Shown here: piece by piece, positions 18,452 through 28,267 of the stretch
Layout of the letters: every line of letters starts with the position of its first letter
Numbering within the stretch: the stretch's first letter is position 1
DNA from: Edaphobacter sp.
GTDB lineage: Bacteria; Acidobacteriota; Terriglobia; Terriglobales; Acidobacteriaceae
Reading direction: 5' to 3'
Length of the DNA: 64,000 nt
Assembly: GCA_025462645.1 (NCBI GenBank)
Contig: JAOAPB010000062.1
Span: 17,017-81,016, forward strand
The notes under the pieces: generated by a model
The model's input: the letters and a program-made list of their open reading frames with translations, nothing else
What the model was told of the DNA's origin: nothing
The model's database searches: none
Made by a program: the position numbers and the translations under genes

Positions 18452-20233
18452 TTATGGTTTGCTCGATTTTTTCGCGCTAGGGGTTGTGTCGGCTTCCAGA
18501 TCGCCAAGTACAAACTGGATTCCGGCAAAAACCATCTGGGCCATCTGCGGAGTGCCAAACAACAACACTGTGTGACCCAAGGCGCAGTTGAAGACCCGCC
18601 CCTTGCCGTAACTTCTGATCCAGACGAGTCCATAATCGTTGTCGGGTCGGACTGCCATCTCCGACGGCGGGGCTCCCGATTTCGCCAGGTCGATGCTCAT
18701 TAGCACATGCAGCTTCTCCCGCGAATATGGTCCGCTCGGAGGGAAATGGTATAACTCGTCCACGTAGGCTATATCGTGGCCTTCAAACTGTTTGGTGAGC
18801 GGGCTGTTTGGATCGTCGATTTTAAGCATCGCCGCCTCAAACGCGCGATGCGGTGCGGTGGTTGCACCCAGTAGCTCTCCATATTCAGGGACGTCGGTCG
18901 ATGCAAACGTTGAGCCGTGGATCGCAGCCAGTCCACCTCCCTCGCGGACGAAGCGAATTAATCCGTTGATCACGTCCGGGTCGCTGAATACCGGACCGAC
19001 GACGTTGTTCAGAAAAACGGCGTCGTACTCCTTGACCTTGGGATATTTCAGATTGTCCAGATCATTGTCGAAGATTGGTTCGAAGGCGCCGGTGTTCTTG
19101 GCCATCAACTCCAGCGCAAAGTTGGCGTACGGAGCGGAACGGTGGTAAAAACCTCCCTGCGGGCAGAGATCGATGATTAACAGCTTTCTCGCCTTCTTCG
19201 GTTGGACGAGCGCGTGGCGCGGAGAAGAATCCCGAATCATCCACCGGTCCAGTGTAGGAATTCCCCCATCGGCTACGTTTGGGGATCCCGCGGATGGCAA
19301 TCCAGGTCGCCCATCGCTGATCGGTGTCTTCTTGGATATTTGGACGACTTGATATCCTTCCGCGGGTCGAGCCGCTTTTTCAAAAGCTTCGGCCGCGGCG
19401 GCGCTTGCGCCGATCGTGACAAGCAAGGGCTTGACCGGAACTCGCGGACCGGCACAGTCGCCGCATGTTATCGGTGGAGGCGGCGGCGGTGGATTTAGCT
19501 TGGCCAACTCGACGAGAAGCTGCTCCGTTCCGGAGCCGGCATCAGGCAAGCCCAAGCTGAGCAGCCGATCGTTGATCAGCCTCAGTCCGTCGGTGGGCTT
19601 GATACTTGCCTGTGCCCAGGCAGCGGTGTCCACGCTCAGTCCGATCCGGCTGCTTAGACCATCGAGCGAGCTCATGAGATCTTTTGGATTCGCGCCTTCG
19701 AGAGCCACATTTACTCCGAATTCACCCGCAAGCTTGTCGAGACCGGGCAAAGCCGAAGGTGTGGCGGACGTCACGATCATTTCGATATTCAAAGCCTTTG
19801 CGAACGCAAACAGCCGGCGGCGGGAGCTTTCGTCGGCGGGAACTGTGTCCGTGCGGTAGGACACTAATCGCAGGCGAAGCTCGGCCAGCCTGTTCTTTAC
19901 TGCCGTTACTTCGTCCGGCGATAGATTGTAGTCCAGACTTTTGGGAATCTCGGGACTCACCTTCTGTGAGCTCGAAGCTTCCAGAAACCCCGTGCCAAGC
20001 GCATCGGCTTTTGCCGCCGCCTCCGAGAACGAGATCGGCCCGAACGCGCCAGCGGAAAACCCGACCCTCAAACCAAGGAGGTTCAATGCCGACGAACCGA
20101 TCTGTTTATTACTACGTTTCGACACGGTCGGCGGCAAGACCTGCCCGCCTCGCGGGGGTGCCTGTGCGTACATTGAACCAATCGTGACTCCCACGCCAAT
20201 CGCCAGAGCGACAACAACAATACTCTTCCTCAT
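18452..20233 (-). CDS. Secreted TIM-barrel + ThuA-like fusion protein (paralogue 2)
   Basis: About 593 residues. ATG 20233 is preferred over the ORF start at 20248 because AGGAGG lies just before it. Signal peptide MRKSIVVVALAIGVGVTIGSMYAQ; TIM barrel ~40-240 (SLDYNLSPDEVTAVKNRL, then SYRTDTVP); a proline run (seven Pro) linker near 250; ThuA-like domain ~350-575 (LIRFVREGGGLAAIHGS, KGRVFNCALGH). It shares the domain order and many motifs of the protein at 1272-3071 but is clearly diverged, with a shorter barrel and a longer linker. Its role in keto-sugar or glycoside metabolism is inferred from the families. Confidence 0.8.
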   Translation of the reverse strand: MRKSIVVVALAIGVGVTIGSMYAQAPPRGGQVLPPTVSKRSNKQIGSSALNLLGLRVGFSAGAFGPISFSEAAAKADALGTGFLEASSSQKVSPEIPKSLDYNLSPDEVTAVKNRLAELRLRLVSYRTDTVPADESSRRRLFAFAKALNIEMIVTSATPSALPGLDKLAGEFGVNVALEGANPKDLMSSLDGLSSRIGLSVDTAAWAQASIKPTDGLRLINDRLLSLGLPDAGSGTEQLLVELAKLNPPPPPPPITCGDCAGPRVPVKPLLVTIGASAAAAEAFEKAARPAEGYQVVQISKKTPISDGRPGLPSAGSPNVADGGIPTLDRWMIRDSSPRHALVQPKKARKLLIIDLCPQGGFYHRSAPYANFALELMAKNTGAFEPIFDNDLDNLKYPKVKEYDAVFLNNVVGPVFSDPDVINGLIRFVREGGGLAAIHGSTFASTDVPEYGELLGATTAPHRAFEAAMLKIDDPNSPLTKQFEGHDIAYVDELYHFPPSGPYSREKLHVLMSIDLAKSGAPPSEMAVRPDNDYGLVWIRSYGKGRVFNCALGHTVLLFGTPQMAQMVFAGIQFVLGDLEADTTPSAKKSSKP

Positions 20234-20325
20234 CTCACTCCTCCTCATCTCTTTGTCCTTTCAGCATCCTTGCGGCTTGAACGACTACTGACGATCCTCA
20301 CTTGCTAGTGAAACAACTTATGCAC

Positions 20326-21861
20326 CTACCGCTGATGGCTCAGAATGAAATCCACTACCGGCTTCGGATCCTTGCGCGACAATGGGAAGTGCCCCTCACC
20401 CTCGGCCACCAACACCGTGATCTTCCCACCGAGTTCCTTGTACCGCTTCTCCACCACCCGTGTCTGGTCCTTCAGCCACGGGTCGAGACTCCCGCAGTCG
20501 TGCAGAATAGGCACGCCGGCCTTGGCCAGCGGCGCCAGGTTGTCGATCGGCGGAGTCTTCGACATCAGGCTGCGCATGAGCGGATTCCGAGCGTAAATCA
20601 CCGAAACCTTGTCCGGGTTCGCGATCGCCCACGCGTACGACTCGCCCGCCTTCGCCCCAGTCCCCTCCAGCACGACCTTCTTCGCAAATCCGTTGTCGAC
20701 CATCCGGTTATAGATCTCGTCCCACTCTTTTTGCACGGCCCCCGATCCCGAGATTGGCGGCAACACGATGTAGTAGCCCTTCGCCAGTAGCGCCATAGCC
20801 ACCGCTGAGTCGCGCTCGAGAAAGCTCGGATGGAATACCCACGGCTTGCCCGGTGCCGGCCTCTGCGGCACCACGATCGACATGTAATCCGCGTGGAAGT
20901 TACCCGTCCCCGGACTCGTATAGCGATCGTAGGAGGGAACGTATCCCGGTCCGCGCACCGTCGCGTAGGTATCCTCCTTCGTCAGGTAGAGGTAAGAATT
21001 TTCGAGGCTGTAGTAGTGCGTCTTGGTGTAGGTTGAATCGGCGAACGCCGGGCGGTTCGCCTCGACCGGATGCATATGCTGCTCGATCCAGTCCGCAATC
21101 GGTGTCGGGTCAATGAGACTGTGCGGGTGATGCGCAACGCCTTCCTTCATGATCACCGTGATTGAGCCGCCCCACTGGTGATAAATCTTCTCCACTGTCA
21201 TAGTGTGCCGAAGCACAAAATCCTCGGTGCCGACGACGTGCAGCAGGGGTATGTCATGCTTGGCCAACTCCGGGATCTTGGCGAAATCTTCGTCAAAGAG
21301 TGCCGGATTGTCCGCATAGATACAGGCCACCTTGTCGGGGTTAACGACACCCCAATTGAACTCATTGACTCCACCCTTGCTCATCCCAATGAAAGCCGCC
21401 TTCTTCGCCAGGCAGTGATTTTCCGTCAGGAACTTGTACCACACATCCCACGCCTTGCCCTGTCTGTTGGGGTCGGGCGCGACATAGGCGATGTGAAAAC
21501 CGCGTCTCAGTAGTTCGACTTCGGTTTGAGGCTGGTGGTCCCAATAGCAGCCTCGCCATGACCACGGATTGCCGGGAGCCGCTTTTTTGGGGGTGACTAC
21601 GACGCATCTGCGTTTGCCGTCCTTTAAACTCACGTCGATTCCAAAACTCGTCACCTCGCTCGCTGGGGCCGTCATAGGCGTGATCGCCCCAGTAGCATCG
21701 TCCATCATGAAATCATAGCGATCGAACCCTTCGTGCCAAGTGGTTTTCTCTCCTTGGAAGGGGACGCACACGTCCGCTGCCGTGGCGTTGGAAGTCCGAA
21801 CGATGGCCGCTGCGCAGAACTTCGCCCCAGTCTCAAGAAACTGTCTTCTTGAACTGTTCAT
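20326..21861 (-). CDS. TAT-exported protein with two alpha/beta hydrolase domains
   Basis: 511 residues, twin-arginine start (MNSSRRQFLETGAKFCAAA). Two homologous alpha/beta hydrolase halves are visible. The first (~60-265) has the nucleophile elbow GMSKGG, acid candidate GTEDF and His candidate in GVAHHPHS. The second (~310-511) aligns over WAIANPDKV and keeps DCGSLDPW and GEGHFP, but where the Ser should be it reads GTGAKAG, with a Gly aligned to the nucleophile. So the second half is probably non-catalytic. It lies about 90 bp upstream of the TIM-ThuA gene on the same strand; the two may be co-transcribed. The substrate is unknown. Confidence 0.75.
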   Translation of the reverse strand: MNSSRRQFLETGAKFCAAAIVRTSNATAADVCVPFQGEKTTWHEGFDRYDFMMDDATGAITPMTAPASEVTSFGIDVSLKDGKRRCVVVTPKKAAPGNPWSWRGCYWDHQPQTEVELLRRGFHIAYVAPDPNRQGKAWDVWYKFLTENHCLAKKAAFIGMSKGGVNEFNWGVVNPDKVACIYADNPALFDEDFAKIPELAKHDIPLLHVVGTEDFVLRHTMTVEKIYHQWGGSITVIMKEGVAHHPHSLIDPTPIADWIEQHMHPVEANRPAFADSTYTKTHYYSLENSYLYLTKEDTYATVRGPGYVPSYDRYTSPGTGNFHADYMSIVVPQRPAPGKPWVFHPSFLERDSAVAMALLAKGYYIVLPPISGSGAVQKEWDEIYNRMVDNGFAKKVVLEGTGAKAGESYAWAIANPDKVSVIYARNPLMRSLMSKTPPIDNLAPLAKAGVPILHDCGSLDPWLKDQTRVVEKRYKELGGKITVLVAEGEGHFPLSRKDPKPVVDFILSHQR

Positions 21862-22441
21862 GATACGTACTCCTTCCGGACTCTGGCGGATGGCCCTGAC
21901 GGCGCTCCTGCGCTGTTAATTCTTAGGTCATGGCCTTTGGTGCTGGGAGATTCTGCGCAGGCGGCGTTGCGTACAGCATCGTGGTCAGCGATGACGACTT
22001 TGCTATTTAGCCTAAACAATTCATCGATGAATACCATTTGAGTTACGTTTTCCCTTTCATGTCCTGTGGCTTTGAAGTCAATACAGGGAGTCGCAACACT
22101 GCGAAATACGAATGACTTACTTCACAGTTAACCCTGTTCGCAAAAAATCTGACTACTCGACTTAGTTTCTCTCTCTGGGTCGTTGTTCTGGGTTGCCAGT
22201 GGGTGGCCAGTAATTGTTAGAAATAAAAATGGGAAGCTAGAACCTCGTGGAATTGATCGCAATTGTCGGCTTTCCATATATCCATATCCCAATTGGTGCA
22301 TTGTCCCAGTATTCGCCACAAGCGCAGCAATGTCCCACTCTTCGCCAACTCGCGACTCCGCACCAACTTCCTCTTCCCGCAATTGCTTGCCCGTTCGATC
22401 CGTTCCAATGCGGCCGACAGTCATATACACAAAGAACTCCA
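21862..22441. other. Gene-free stretch, probably decayed
   Basis: No intact gene. On the minus strand an ATG at 22445 overlaps the stop of the E1-beta remnant (ATGA) and opens MMEFFVYMTVGRIGTD, which could be the start of an E2 (lipoyl acyltransferase) gene, the usual follower of E1 beta; the reading then loses any recognisable lipoyl motif. The remainder has no visible feature. Confidence 0.3.
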
Positions 22442-23222
22442 TCATGAATTTTCCGCGCTAACTGCCTGTACGCTTGTCACTTGTCTCACTACCAGACGTC
22501 GCACTTCGTCAATGACTTTTGCAGCCGTCGGTAGAAAGGTGTCTTGCAGAATTGGTGCAGCAGGAATGCGCATGTCAGGGGTAGCAACCCGGACCACATT
22601 GAGTACAGTATTGTTGTCGAAAAACTCGTGGAGCTGCGTGACAACTTCCGCACCAAAGCCACCCGTTTTATTCGCCTCGTACGATACAACAATTCTCCTA
22701 GATGCATTCTTAACGGCAGTGCGCAATGCCTCATCCAAAGGGTAGGGCCAGCGGAGGTCAAGCACACCTATATCAAACCGCTTTACCGCCAACAGTCTGG
22801 CTGCTTCCAAAGCAAAGCGCACCATTGTCCCCCACATAACAATCACAGCGTCCCGTCCCGGCAAGTGAAGGTAAGACTTGTCGACCGATTCAATCGCATC
22901 GGAAAAATTAACCTCACCAGTTGTTTGATACAAAGCCCTGACTTCAAATACAACATAGGGATCGAAGGAGCAGTCAAAGCGCGCAACAAATTGTAGGCAT
23001 CCTGCGGTGTTACAGAGATCGCGATCCTAAGGCCAGGAATATGGGCAAGCAATGTCTCGAGGCATTAAGAATACCGGGCGCGCAACCCAGGAGTCACATC
23101 ATGTTTAGTCCGAACTACTATCGGTGCTCCAGAACGCCCCGTAGTACCCCTATTGATCCTCCGATCGTAGTACGCCAATTGTTCCGCCACAAGATCACGC
23201 AACACTTTACAACGGGAACGTA
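22442..23222 (-). pseudogene. Remnant of a 2-oxoacid dehydrogenase E1 component, beta subunit
   Basis: The C-terminal 160 residues are intact in one frame (ALYQTTGEVNFSDAIE-like start, VDLRWPYPLDEAL, VSYEANKTGGFGAEV, RVATPDMRIPAAP), all typical of E1 beta of pyruvate/branched-chain/acetoin complexes. Upstream, LAHIPGLRIAISVTPQDAYNLL is in another frame and follows an in-frame stop; further upstream GAPIVVRTKHDV is the conserved PIVIRTP region. The first third of the gene is not found. Frameshifts and a stop mean it cannot make the enzyme. Confidence 0.85.
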
Positions 23223-24000
23223 GTCGTCGTCACTATTAAGCTCCAGCAATAATTACAGATCTTGTTTGCAATAAGGAGGGCTTATTGGGGCAGGGTCTCA
23301 CCGTGGAAAGATCTCCGAGTTTGAAACGGGTCCGGGGCCTGCAAGAACGATGGTGGTAGGACAGCTATATTGCAGAGACTCTCTGCAAAGCGTTTCCCGC
23401 TTGAGGTATGAGGACGGTGTTACGTCAAGTCGACGCGTTGATGAAGTCTCCGAGATGTTTGTGGTCGAAACACTATTGCACACATTACCTATGGGAATAA
23501 AAGAGACGGCGAATTTGATCAAGACTGACTCGACAGACCTCCGCTGCTATTTGACCTAAGAGAAGTTGGAGACATCCGTAACAAGAACGGTGGTATTGAC
23601 AACAAGGTCGAGCAGGCTGCCTTCTGCTCTAATAACCGTATCGAGATACTGAAGTTCCATAACCTGATGATTGAGCACGTAAGGCGCCAGATCAAAGAGG
23701 CCAACTCGGTCTAACCTTTCAATGGAAAATAATCCCGAAGTACACCAGTAAATCATCCGACCAAAAGGGTCTATTAGGGCTGAGAAACGCGCTTGTAGCG
23801 ACCGATAGGACCATCATCAATTTTCTGATTGTCAAGGGGTTGCTTCTGGCGAGTTCATGCTCCTCCCTGCTGTGCCAAAAAATTTAGTATTCCGGTTACG
23901 CGATGTTATAGCGACAGCGAAAATCACTCCGGATAACCCAGGTTCATCCACCAAACGCGCTAAAAGCTGCGACCATTAGCCGCAGTTAGTAGTGGTCTTC
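23223..24000. other. Degraded sequence, unidentified
   Basis: Minus-strand pieces such as LDRVGLFDLAPYVLNHQVMEL (about 23590-23710) and SYLKRETLCRESLQYSCPTT (about 23330-23400) look protein-like but lie in different short frames. I could not assign a family. No RNA gene or repeat was seen. Confidence 0.35.
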
Positions 24001-24290
24001 GAGGTCCTTTGGAGCAAACGGCAAGAGTGTTGATCCTACCCCCGTTCACCACTGCCCCCGCATTCGGGAAGTTGGGAGCAATCTTCAGGTACTGAGCAGG
24101 AACGTTGAGCTTGGGTTCGGATAACTTGTCGAGGCGCTCTATGTGCCTGTCTAGAGAAGTAGGTCCAAGGCAGCAAGGTTCGAGTCAAGTTGCTTCATGT
24201 GCGGGCTCCGATGATCGTCGAGGTCACACCGATCTGCTGCGCCAGCACAGCGTCATCCAGTTGGACAATGAGCACGTCTTATACGCCAAG
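24001..24290 (-). pseudogene. Remnant of an aldo-keto reductase C-terminus
   Basis: Reading the minus strand in two frames joined by one missing base gives AQQIGVTSTIIGART then MKQLDSNLAALD, followed by IERLDKLSEPKLNVPAQYL and PNFPNAGAVVNGG. These are the last helices of aldo-keto reductases (the TSTIIGART-K cofactor loop and the C-terminal loop). The barrel is missing. Confidence 0.8.
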
Positions 24291-24348
24291 GATTGGAGAA
24301 AGTAGATTTGAGTGCAGGCTCAGCCCTTTCATCGATCCCCTCCATTCC

Positions 24349-25566
24349 CTAAGCCACGTTCTTGGGGAATGATAATACCTTGCCCCCACGCTGACTGAGT
24401 TCCAAGAAGTCCGCCCAGTCCTGCATCATTCTGGCGCGAGGTTCAAGGTATAAGGCGTGATTGTATGCAGCGCTCACAGCATTTCGCGGAGCGTGCGCAA
24501 GTTGCAACTCAATGTGTTCATGCATGTAGCCCTGTTCGTGCAAGATCGTGGATGCTAACCCGCGGAAGCCATGACCCGTCATGCTGCCTTTGTAGCCCAT
24601 CCGTTCCAAACCTTTGAGGATGGTGTTGTTGCTCATTGGCTTGCGGTTGTTGCGATCCCCAGGGAAAACCCATCCATCATTGCCTGTGAGTTCACGCAGC
24701 ATGTCGAGAACCTCCAGCGCCTGTTTTGACAGCGGCACAGTGTGTGGAGTTCGCATCTTCATGCGTTCGGCGGGAATGTCCCAACGAGCGGCTTCCAAGT
24801 CGAACTCTGACCACTTTGCCTGAATCAGTTCGCTCGTGCGAACGAAGGTCAGCGCCATCAGCTTCATTGCTAGCCTCGTGACGTGGGTTCCCTGATAGAC
24901 CTCAATCCGCTTGAGTAAGTCGGGCAGTTCCCTCGCATCGACCCGAGCGTAATTGGTCCTACGAGAAGATTTCAGCACGTCGCTGGCTCGAAACTCACTG
25001 GCTGGGTTACGTCGCGCATGCCCATGGGCGATGGCATAACGAAAGACTTGGCCCGTGGTCTCAAGGGCCCGTTTTGCTATGTCTCGTGCACCGCGCTGCT
25101 CGATGGTTTTCACCATGGCCACCAGTTCTGGTGCTTCGATCTCCGCGATAGGGCGCGCAGCTAGACAGGGCAGAATATCGGCAGCCATGCGCCGCTTCAC
25201 AGAATCCGCATGGCGGGGACTCTTTCCCTCTCGCCAGTGCTCAAACCACTGCGCGGATATGCTACCGAACGAGTTCGCGGTGGAGGCCTCCTGGGCGGTT
25301 CTTACCGCCTTTCGCTGAGCCATCGGGTCCACGCCGGTTGCCAGCAGCTTACGGCCGTCACCATGGCGCTCTCTCGCCAGCGCCAGGGACACTTCGGGAT
25401 ACTTCCCGAGGGCCATCAGCTTTTCCTTGCCCTCATGCCGATACTTCCAACGCCACAACTTCCCTCCGGCCGGCGTGACCTCAAGATACAACCCTCCACC
25501 ATCGCTCAGGTTGTAGGCCTTGTCCATGCTCTTCGCACGCCGAATCTCCGTATCCGTCAATGCCAT
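24349..25566 (-). CDS. P4-type tyrosine integrase
   Basis: 405 residues. The N-terminal arm-binding domain (MALTDTEIRRAKSMDKAYNLSDGGGLYLEV) is the DUF4102 type of P4-like integrases; a core-binding domain follows (~100-195), then the catalytic domain with Arg in FVRTSELIQAKW, HGFR, a late His in QLAHAP and the nucleophile Tyr in SAAYNHALYL. It would recombine an island into the 3' end of a tRNA. The gene starts ~180 bp from tRNA-Ser(GCT) in the same orientation, as P4-like integrases usually do. It looks intact. Confidence 0.95.
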   Translation of the reverse strand: MALTDTEIRRAKSMDKAYNLSDGGGLYLEVTPAGGKLWRWKYRHEGKEKLMALGKYPEVSLALARERHGDGRKLLATGVDPMAQRKAVRTAQEASTANSFGSISAQWFEHWREGKSPRHADSVKRRMAADILPCLAARPIAEIEAPELVAMVKTIEQRGARDIAKRALETTGQVFRYAIAHGHARRNPASEFRASDVLKSSRRTNYARVDARELPDLLKRIEVYQGTHVTRLAMKLMALTFVRTSELIQAKWSEFDLEAARWDIPAERMKMRTPHTVPLSKQALEVLDMLRELTGNDGWVFPGDRNNRKPMSNNTILKGLERMGYKGSMTGHGFRGLASTILHEQGYMHEHIELQLAHAPRNAVSAAYNHALYLEPRARMMQDWADFLELSQRGGKVLSFPKNVA

Positions 25567-25681
25567 GGTTCCCGGAACACCCCATTTTCAAAAATACCCC
25601 CACCGAAAAAGAGAGATACCCCCACAAGTACCCCCAGCGAGCGTCGGCTTCCATCGTACGTCATTGGACGATAAAAGACGA

Positions 25682-25705
25682 AAACCCCAGCATTTTCTGG
25701 GGTTT
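25682..25705 (-). terminator. Intrinsic terminator after tRNA-Ser
   Basis: Nine-bp stem AAACCCCAG/CTGGGGTTT with a 6-base loop, followed by T-rich sequence on both strands. It lies 45 bp downstream of the tRNA and separates it from the integrase gene. Confidence 0.75.
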
Positions 25706-25749
25706 ATTTTATTTCCTTGGATGTCTTAGGACGGTCTGAAATGAGCTTG

Positions 25750-25842
25750 TGGCGGAGAGTGGGGGATTCGAACCCCCGATAGAGTTTTTGACCCTATAAC
25801 GGTTTAGCAAACCGCCGCCTTCAGCCACTCGGCCAACTCTCC
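25750..25842 (-). tRNA. tRNA-Ser(GCT)
   Basis: A 93-base class II tRNA with encoded CCA. Acceptor GGAGAGT pairs with ACTCTCC, discriminator G; D-arm GCCGAGTGGC; anticodon loop TTGCTAA gives anticodon GCT (Ser, AGC codons); a long variable arm; T-arm GGGGGTTCGAATCCCCC. It is the likely attachment site for the neighbouring integrase. Confidence 0.95.
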
Positions 25843-25943
25843 GCACCTATTTGCTACGGCTTTCGTGATTATAACTTGCGATTGGGGAATCTGGGCCGGC
25901 TCGGGTAGATTTGTCTCTACATCTGTCGAAACGAGGATCGGAG

Positions 25944-27269
25944 TTGACGCGAGGTCAGGGACACGCAAGTAGGATGCGGCTTTTGCCGCTGATTGCTGCT
26001 ACATACTTCATGGTCTCCGGCGGTCCCTATGGCCTGGAAGACATCATCGGCAAGGCCGGCTACGGCCGAGCACTCCTCCTGCTGCTCCTGGTGCCACTCT
26101 TATGGAGCCTACCCACGGCCCTTATGGTAGGCGAACTCGCCTCCACCATGCCCTGCGAGGGTGGCTTCTACCACTGGGTTCGTCAAGCAATGGGTCCCTT
26201 CTGGGGATTCCAGGAGGCCTGGCTCTCGCTCGCCGCAAGCGTCTTCGACATGGCGATCTATCCCACCACCTTCGTCCTGTATCTCTCGCGCGTGGCCCCC
26301 ATGCTCACCGCGGGATATAGAGGCCTCCTGCTCAAGCTCGGAATCGTCGGCATCTCCGCCGTCTGGAATCTTCGCGGAGCAGTCGCCGTAGGACGAGGTT
26401 CGCAGCGAATGATGGTCATCTCCCTCTCTCCCTTCGTCGTTCTAATCTCCCTCGCAATCTGGCACGGCTTAAAACATGGGGTAGCGCCCGCAACGGTCGG
26501 TCCACCCATCGAAATGGATCTTGGTGGAGCTGTTCTGGTTGCTCTCTGGAACTATATGGGCTGGGATAACGCCTCGACCATTGCGCAAGAGGTGGAGAAT
26601 CCCCAACGAACCTATCCCCGAGCAATGTTGAGTTCAGCCGTAGTCGTCATGTGCGTCTACACGCTTCCGCTCGCTGCCGTCTGGATAGCCGGCATCCCGG
26701 CCGAGCGCTTCTCCACTGGAGCCTGGGTGGATGCCGCGATGCTGCTCGGCGGCCCAGTACTAGCGGTAGCAGTCGTTCTGGCCGGTTCGCTCGACGGTCT
26801 TGGCACATTCAACGCCCTCACTCTGTCGCTCACCCGCCTACCCTACGCTATGGCCGAAGACGGCCTTCTGCCCCGCCTACTGACGAAGCGATGGTCAAAT
26901 GGCGTGCCATGGGTAAGCGTACTGGCCTGCAGCCTGGGGTGGGCCCTCGCACTGGGATTCACCTTCGAACGCCTCATCTCTATTGACCTTGTGCTGTACG
27001 GTGCAGCTCTGCTGCTGGAGTTCGTAGCTTTAGTCGTGCTCCGGGTACGGCAACCCGAACTCCGCCGTCCTTTCAAAATCCCGGGCGGCCTCCCGACCGC
27101 AGTCATCTTGGGGATGGGTCCAGCTTTCTTGATTGCATTCTCGCTATGGGCTGCGAGAGACGAGCACGTCGCCGGGTTGCCCGCCCTTGCATTCGCCGCA
27201 ATCGTCGCTGCAATGGGTCCTATCGTCTATATCTTCGCTCGAAGAAGCGGTCGCCCCACAGCAGCGTGA
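25944..27269 (+). CDS. APC-superfamily amino acid permease
   Basis: About 441 residues and some 12 hydrophobic segments. The first helix has the unwound glycine motif (FMVSGGPYGLEDIIGKAG), followed by GELASTMPCEGGFYHWVRQAMGPFWGF, the conserved helix 2-3 region of amino acid/polyamine/organocation transporters. The TTG at 25944 has a GAGG site at the right distance; TTG 25911 and ATG 25974 are alternatives. The substrate is unknown. It is the first intact gene outside the island, running convergent with ppa and sharing a terminator with it. Confidence 0.88.
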   Translation: MTRGQGHASRMRLLPLIAATYFMVSGGPYGLEDIIGKAGYGRALLLLLLVPLLWSLPTALMVGELASTMPCEGGFYHWVRQAMGPFWGFQEAWLSLAASVFDMAIYPTTFVLYLSRVAPMLTAGYRGLLLKLGIVGISAVWNLRGAVAVGRGSQRMMVISLSPFVVLISLAIWHGLKHGVAPATVGPPIEMDLGGAVLVALWNYMGWDNASTIAQEVENPQRTYPRAMLSSAVVVMCVYTLPLAAVWIAGIPAERFSTGAWVDAAMLLGGPVLAVAVVLAGSLDGLGTFNALTLSLTRLPYAMAEDGLLPRLLTKRWSNGVPWVSVLACSLGWALALGFTFERLISIDLVLYGAALLLEFVALVVLRVRQPELRRPFKIPGGLPTAVILGMGPAFLIAFSLWAARDEHVAGLPALAFAAIVAAMGPIVYIFARRSGRPTAA

Positions 27270-27270
27270 A

Positions 27271-27296
27271 AGAGGGCCGCACTATCGCGGCCCTCT
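27271..27296. terminator. Shared terminator hairpin between permease and ppa
   Basis: Perfect 10-bp stem AGAGGGCCGC/GCGGCCCTCT, 6-base loop, between two convergent genes. T-tracts are short on both sides. Confidence 0.65.
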
Positions 27297-27319
27297 TATC
27301 GCCCATTGCATGAAGAAGC

Positions 27320-27877
27320 CTAGTTATGTGGCACAGGTTTCGGTAATGGATTTGTCTTGTTGTCAATAAACCGTTGCTGCGCCTCGAGCACCTTGTTACG
27401 AGCGAAAGAGGCATCGCGCCACCCTTTGACTTCGACGCGTTTGCCTTCGAGGTCCTTATAGATCGCAAAGAAGTGGGTAATCTCCTTCAGCATGTGCGGG
27501 TAGATCTCGGAGAAGTTCCAGACGTCCTTGTAACGAGGATTGCCCTTTCCAACGCAAAGCACCTTCTCGTCGCCAAGTCCCTGGTCCGTCATCTCCAGCA
27601 ACCCGATCGGTCGAACCTCCATCACGCAGCCCGGGAAGCTCGGCGCATCGACTAGCACTAGTGCATCCAGCGGGTCGCCGTCTTCGCCAAGCGTGCTCGG
27701 GATAAAGCCGTAATCGCCGGGATAGTGAACCGGCGAGTAGAGATTGCGGTCCAGCCGAAATACGTGCAGCTCTTTGTCATACTCATATTTGTTGATTCCC
27801 TCACTGGGAATCTCAATCACTGCATTGATCACCTCGGGGGATTTGGCCCCGACGGGTAGCTCAAGGTAATTCGTCAT
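27320..27877 (-). CDS. ppa: Inorganic pyrophosphatase, family I
   Basis: 185 residues. Hydrolyses pyrophosphate to phosphate in the cytoplasm, pulling biosynthetic reactions forward. The signature EDGDPLDALVLVD contains the metal-binding aspartates, preceded by YPGDYGFIPSTLG and followed by GWRDASFARNKVLEAQ. Length fits the prokaryotic hexameric type. It stands alone, convergent with the permease. Confidence 0.96.
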   Translation of the reverse strand: MTNYLELPVGAKSPEVINAVIEIPSEGINKYEYDKELHVFRLDRNLYSPVHYPGDYGFIPSTLGEDGDPLDALVLVDAPSFPGCVMEVRPIGLLEMTDQGLGDEKVLCVGKGNPRYKDVWNFSEIYPHMLKEITHFFAIYKDLEGKRVEVKGWRDASFARNKVLEAQQRFIDNKTNPLPKPVPHN

Positions 27878-28021
27878 AAGTATGGTTGTCTCTTCTCATT
27901 CGAAAAAAATTTAGTGGACTGGACAGATCAGATGCTCGTTCGCGTTGACCGCTTGCTTTGCCAACCGCACTCGGTGCCTCATTAGGGAGGAAAATCTGCA
28001 TCATGTCTATAATCAAACACG

Positions 28022-28267
28022 ATGAAGGCTCATGTCTATGTCACGTTGAAACGAACGGTGCTGGATGCCCAGGGGCAGACAGTTGCAGATGCATTACGCC
28101 GAATGGAATACCGCGGTGTTACCGATGTGAGACAGGGAAAGTACTTCCTGTTGACCCTGGAAGATGGTCTTGATAAAAACACCGCACAGTCAGAGGTGGA
28201 GCGGATCGCGTCCGAAGTCCTCACCAACCCGGTAATCGAACAGTTTACCTTCCGCCTGGAAGACTGA
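28022..28267 (+). CDS. purS: Phosphoribosylformylglycinamidine synthase subunit PurS
   Basis: 81 residues, the family's normal size. KAHVYVTLKRTVLDAQGQTVADALRRM and the late NPVIEQFTFRLED are typical. PurS bridges PurL and PurQ in the fourth step of purine synthesis. purQ and purL are not next to it here, which is unusual; the next gene is an outer-membrane protein. Confidence 0.93.
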   Translation: MKAHVYVTLKRTVLDAQGQTVADALRRMEYRGVTDVRQGKYFLLTLEDGLDKNTAQSEVERIASEVLTNPVIEQFTFRLED

